Below are positions 60,482 through 64,000 of a DNA stretch of 64,000 nucleotides, piece by piece. The notes beneath the pieces are model-generated. The model made no database searches. It was not told the DNA's origin and worked only from the letters and a program-made list of their open reading frames with translations. The position numbers and the translations under genes are program-made. Positions within the stretch are counted from its first letter, which is position 1, and every line of letters begins with the position of its first letter. Source of the stretch: Tunicatimonas sp964551335 (GTDB lineage: Bacteria; Bacteroidota; Bacteroidia; Cytophagales; Cyclobacteriaceae); assembly GCA_964551335.1 (NCBI GenBank), contig CAZKCO010000004.1:62001-126000 (forward strand), written 5' to 3'.

Positions 60482-62014
60482 ATGAAAAAATGGATATATA
60501 GTAGCATTATTTTCTCAATCTGCCTGGGATATATAGTGCCCGTTACCGCACAAATTGTGCAGCCTGAACGGGTTGAGATTGAGATAGACCGTAGTAGTGA
60601 GAATTTTGTGGTGGTCTCGGCCGAAGAGCGGGGACTCATGCTGTTCCGTGAGACCGACGTTCGCCAAAAAAACGGCACGAAACTCTGGGAGTTTATTTAC
60701 TACGATACCGATCTGAACGAAAAGTGGAAACGCACTTTTGAGTTAGATAATTTGCTTGCGCTACGGGGATACGACTACGACCGGGGCCAACTTTGTGTGC
60801 TATTCCAAAAAGGGCAGTACGCAGACAAACCCATGGAGATGATGAACATGGATATTGCTAGCGGCGATACCTCCTATCATACCATCCGGCGGATTGTACC
60901 CTCGGTAAGCTTAGAGTTTTTTGAGATTATTGGACAGACGGTAGTGCTGGGTGGCAATGTTAATTACAAGCCGGCCATCGTACACTACGATATGCTGCTT
61001 AGAAAAATCAGGGTACTGCCTGATATTTACCGCGAAAACGGTGAGATCATTGATATTATCCCTAACAAGCGAGACAATACCTTCGATGTGCTGTTTGCCG
61101 AGGTAACGCCTGAGAAGATCAAAACCGTAACGGTAAAAGCCTACGACCAATACAGTAACTTGCTACAGAGTGCTCCGCTGAAACCGCAGGGCAGACGAAA
61201 CCTACTCGATGCCCAAGTAACCGAATTTGATGGTCAGCGACAATTTTTAGCGGGTACGTACGGCCCCAAGCGCTCTCGCTACTCCCGGGGCCTATTTATA
61301 GCATCGCTTAGCCCCGATGGTGAACAGCAAATCCGCTACTATAACTACGCTGATCTGGAAAACTTCTTCGGCTACATGCGCGAGAAACGGGAGGAGCGGG
61401 TGAAACGCCGTATGGAGAAGAAGAAAAAGGAAGGCCGTAAGATTCGCTTGAACTACCGAATGGTGGTACACGAACTAGTTTCCGATGGCGATAAATACAT
61501 TATGCTCGGTGAAGCCTACTATCCAAAATATAACAGCTACTACTACAGCGGCTTTTACGGTTACAATTCGTCGCGCTACAACGATATGTACTTTGATGGC
61601 TACCGCTACACCCACGCTATTGCCGTTTGCTTCGATAAGAAGGGTGATTTACTGTGGGACCATGCCTTTAAATTGGATAATGCTAAAAGTATGCAATTGA
61701 AGCAGCTAGTGCATATCACCTCGCTAGAAGACCAGGTGGTGCTCATGTACTCCTACGACGGTGAAATCACCTCAAAAGTGATTCAGGACAACGGTGAGGT
61801 GCAAGACGTCGTTACCAGTGAGGTAGCATTGCCTAATCCGGCCGACGAAGTTCGGAAAAACGATAAAGAAGTATTTGGTATCCAGAAGTGGTACGACGAG
61901 TACTTTTACGTGCACGGAACGCAGGATATTCGCTCCATGGCTGAGTCTGGCGTTAGCTCTAGTCGTAAAGTCTTCTTTATCAATAAGGTAGCTTATAATA
62001 CAACGGTTAACTAA
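60482..62014 (+). CDS. Exported protein of unknown function with a basic insert and Tyr-rich loop
   Basis: 510 residues. Signal peptide (1-23, ending VTAQ). The body is repetitive beta structure, perhaps a propeller (LWEFIYYDTDLNEKWKRTFE and LLWDHAFKLDN are a repeated theme of comparing states). A highly basic helix KREERVKRRMEKKKKEGRK sits at about 300-320, and a Tyr-rich loop (YYPKYNSYYYSGFYGY) follows at about 345-365. Bacteroidetes-restricted and unnamed. Probably periplasmic or outer-membrane-associated. Confidence 0.75.
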   Translation: MKKWIYSSIIFSICLGYIVPVTAQIVQPERVEIEIDRSSENFVVVSAEERGLMLFRETDVRQKNGTKLWEFIYYDTDLNEKWKRTFELDNLLALRGYDYDRGQLCVLFQKGQYADKPMEMMNMDIASGDTSYHTIRRIVPSVSLEFFEIIGQTVVLGGNVNYKPAIVHYDMLLRKIRVLPDIYRENGEIIDIIPNKRDNTFDVLFAEVTPEKIKTVTVKAYDQYSNLLQSAPLKPQGRRNLLDAQVTEFDGQRQFLAGTYGPKRSRYSRGLFIASLSPDGEQQIRYYNYADLENFFGYMREKREERVKRRMEKKKKEGRKIRLNYRMVVHELVSDGDKYIMLGEAYYPKYNSYYYSGFYGYNSSRYNDMYFDGYRYTHAIAVCFDKKGDLLWDHAFKLDNAKSMQLKQLVHITSLEDQVVLMYSYDGEITSKVIQDNGEVQDVVTSEVALPNPADEVRKNDKEVFGIQKWYDEYFYVHGTQDIRSMAESGVSSSRKVFFINKVAYNTTVN

Positions 62015-62045
62015 GGTATATTAAATTTGCTTCTACGATCTATTT

Positions 62046-62399
62046 CTATAGTCGGTTAACCCTGTGGATTACTGATAAGGTTTTTCCACGGTTGGTGCTC
62101 ATCATCAACACCGGTATCGCCATATTGGTAGCACAGGGTTGTTCATTAATCTTAGCTGGTGTATACCGTATATCTATGGCGGAAAATGCACTCAAAACTT
62201 TTTTATCAACCACCTTACTTATCCCTCGGAAGACCACCGTCTCAGTAATATTTCCTGCGGTATGCAATGAAAGTTGAACGAAGACTTTTCCTTTTTGGGT
62301 AAGTTGAGGTGGTATATTTAGTTCTTTATCCAACTTCTTGTATAAGTTCATCATCTCACCTACGGGACGCCGATTTTCAACTTTTTCGCGGTCAGAAAT
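62046..62399 (-). pseudogene. Decayed TonB-C-domain gene fragment
   Basis: The open frame holds a TonB C-terminal-like domain: VENRRPVGEMMNLYKKLDKEL, then GKVFVQLSLHTAGNITETVVFRG and IRYTPAKINEQPC. The homologous part begins before the first ATG (62354) and runs back to a stop at 62400-62402 with no usable start codon, no signal and no membrane anchor. This looks like a 5'-truncated remnant of an energy-transducer-type gene. A protein from the ATG (102 residues) could still be made. Confidence 0.6.
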
Positions 62400-62536
62400 T
62401 CAGTAAAGGGTCAAATTAGGACTAAAATAAAATAGTACTACCACCAACTTATATTGTACATTGCTTCCTAACCTCAGTCACAACACCATATACCGATATA
62501 CACCAACAGGCGCAAAGTTTTTTAGCAATATTGAAA

Positions 62537-64000
62537 ATGAAAAATACCATTAGGTGCTCATCTCTAGTTTTATGCTTCATGGTTTGGGCATTCGGGGCTA
62601 GGGCGCAAAGTTGGAAGCTTACTGCTGAAAATATTGACAGTGCTTTCGTAGCTAGCTCTCAGAAAAATCAGCAGGATGCTTTCCGACCTGCTTTTCATTT
62701 AACCCCTCCGGCGGGTTGCATGGGTGATCCTAACGGCGGCATCTATCACGACGGTTGGTATCATATTTTTTATGGACTACAACCCTTTGCCTTTCATCCG
62801 GGAGCGTGGTACTGGGCTCACGCCCGCAGCAAAGACCTATTGCATTGGGAGCACCTGGAAAATGAATTAACTCCGGCCTTTGATCTGGGATTAGAAGCCA
62901 TTGGTTCGGGGTCAACCATAATCAACGACGACGGAAAAAAGCTGGCTTTCTATTCTCAGGGAAACGGAGAAGGAGGCATGAAATTCTGGCGGGCAGAATT
63001 TAGCAACGATCAATTCTCTAGATGGAAACACCCGGAAAAAACCCCGATTCTAACGCTGGATCATCCCGGATTACCGCCCTTTGACGATTTCTGGCGTGAC
63101 CCCTACGTGTTCAGTTATGAGGGCCGAACCTTTATGATTGCCTGCGCTGACCTGTTTGATGAAAACTACGTGCCGGTGCCCCTATTTGAAGCCACCAATC
63201 CCGACTTGAGCGAATGGAAATACCAAGGTATACTCTTCAGCGTGCCCAAACATAAATACCGAAATCTTGAGGTACCTGAATTTAAGCAGATTGGCAATAA
63301 GTGGCTATTCATGGCCTCAACCGATGCTCCGGTAGACCGGGTAAATTATTTCTTAGGAGACTTTGACATTGATAACCTTACGTTTAACGTAACTTCGGAA
63401 GGGGTTATCGATTACAGCGGACATTACTACGCTCAGGAAACCATCTCCGATGACGAAGGTAATTTATACCTGATGTCGTGGGTTCCCGGCTGGGACCGAG
63501 AATGGTTACCATACTACATGAATGAGCCGCTAAAAAACAATAATCAACTATGGAATGGCTGTTTTGCTATTCCCCGGAAATTGAGCCTTATCGATGACCG
63601 TCTTATTCAAACTCCGGTTGAATCGATGAAGGAATTACGGGGAGAGCATTATACATTGGCGCCTAAAGAGTTGCCGGTGTCGGGTCCTACCACCGCCATT
63701 GATCTAATTGAAGATCTTGAGGGCGATCAACTGGAAATTATCGTTGAGTTTAATTTACACAATGCTGCTTTCTGCGGCATGAATGTGCTAACCGATAAGG
63801 AAGGAAATGGTGGATTAGCCATCGTATGGAGCGGAGATGTACTCAATATTGACGGGGTAAAAGTTCCTCTGGAAGAATGGACGCAGGAAGAATCCATTAA
63901 ACTTCAAGTATTTATTGACAAGAAAATTGTGGAAGTATTTGTGAACGGAGGGAAATACTGTATTTCAAGGCAGGTAAGGGAAGAAAATGTGAAAGGAAAG
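62537..64000 (+). CDS. Glycoside hydrolase family 32 (fructan/sucrose-type), 3' end beyond the window
   Basis: 488 visible residues with no stop before the window edge. Signal peptide ends at ARAQ (about residue 24). GH32 five-blade propeller signatures: the nucleophile block AGCMGDPNGG (D64; the usual N-D is G-D here), FWRDPYVF with transition-state stabiliser D188, and EVPEF with acid/base E245 in place of ECPD. The C-terminal beta-sandwich has KIVEVFVNGGKYC near the end. Exported enzyme acting on fructose-containing glycans such as levan or inulin. No fructan SusCD or fructokinase is seen within the window. Confidence 0.92.
   Translation, partial: MKNTIRCSSLVLCFMVWAFGARAQSWKLTAENIDSAFVASSQKNQQDAFRPAFHLTPPAGCMGDPNGGIYHDGWYHIFYGLQPFAFHPGAWYWAHARSKDLLHWEHLENELTPAFDLGLEAIGSGSTIINDDGKKLAFYSQGNGEGGMKFWRAEFSNDQFSRWKHPEKTPILTLDHPGLPPFDDFWRDPYVFSYEGRTFMIACADLFDENYVPVPLFEATNPDLSEWKYQGILFSVPKHKYRNLEVPEFKQIGNKWLFMASTDAPVDRVNYFLGDFDIDNLTFNVTSEGVIDYSGHYYAQETISDDEGNLYLMSWVPGWDREWLPYYMNEPLKNNNQLWNGCFAIPRKLSLIDDRLIQTPVESMKELRGEHYTLAPKELPVSGPTTAIDLIEDLEGDQLEIIVEFNLHNAAFCGMNVLTDKEGNGGLAIVWSGDVLNIDGVKVPLEEWTQEESIKLQVFIDKKIVEVFVNGGKYCISRQVREENVKGK

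Noticed and set aside
1..64000. tRNA or rRNA genes
   Set aside because: No T-loop plus acceptor-stem pattern was noticed on either strand by eye; a dedicated search was not possible.

Overview
The window is a chromosomal segment of a member of the Bacteroidetes (Bacteroidota), most likely a marine Cytophagales-type bacterium. The evidence is a SusC/SusD pair, a subtilase with a type IX secretion C-terminal sorting domain, a PorE-like TPR/propeller/OmpA protein, a DUF4494 protein, candidate promoters with TAnnTTTG -7 boxes, and mostly A-rich rather than Shine-Dalgarno start regions. A proteorhodopsin, an arylsulfatase and a glycolate/lactate permease cluster fit a sunlit marine habitat. The exact genus cannot be told from the sequence. 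No rRNA, tRNA or CRISPR array was seen.

Layout. 1-5.8 kb: a minus-strand cluster of an LctP-family permease, a class V aminotransferase and a fused FAD/FeS 2-hydroxyacid dehydrogenase, best explained as glycolate (or lactate) import, oxidation and transamination. 5.9-10.6 kb: the translation operon TPR lipoprotein-thrS-infC-rpmI-rplT, where infC starts at a rare ATT codon. 10.8-14.5 kb: a Tat-exported asparaginase-type hydrolase, the PorE-like protein and a CDP-alcohol phosphatidyltransferase. 14.6-17.6 kb: SDR plus HTTM membrane protein, then small unknowns up to a 100-N assembly gap beside a heptamer repeat. 17.9-25.9 kb: mnmA, a cyclase-family lipoprotein, MEKHLA, MpaB-like, menD, DUF1328 and an acyl-CoA synthetase. 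25.9-33.4 kb: SGNH hydrolase, SDR, proteorhodopsin, an unknown membrane protein, sulfatase, S1/P1 nuclease and an esterase.

33.5-39.6 kb is the most accessory part: pirin, several orphan or broken small genes, a palindromic insertion-like element, structured spacers, a sugar epimerase, a gene with gene-cassette-like ends and a Uma2 protein. 39.6-47.9 kb: regulatory-domain protein, GNAT, TerC, then the SusC/SusD/lipoprotein operon. 47.9-53 kb: a membrane-anchored patatin-like protein, an rRNA methyltransferase, DUF4494 and a mazEF-type toxin-antitoxin pair with a palindromic operator. 53-64 kb: a 1445-residue T9SS subtilase, glutamate dehydrogenase, a GT9 glycosyltransferase, an unknown exported protein, a decayed TonB-C gene and a GH32 fructan hydrolase running off the window end.

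Cross-cutting observations. The rhodopsin has the proton-pump DTE triad, a green-type tuning residue and a glycine at the site that opens the carotenoid-antenna window in xanthorhodopsin. Many intergenic spacers hold degenerate, low-complexity inverted word repeats. At least three spacers contain decayed gene fragments. Nothing here is a clearly new defence or mobile system; the best leads are the rhodopsin locus, the glycolate cluster, the cassette-like gene near 38.1-38.7 kb and the palindrome that splits a gene near 35.4 kb.
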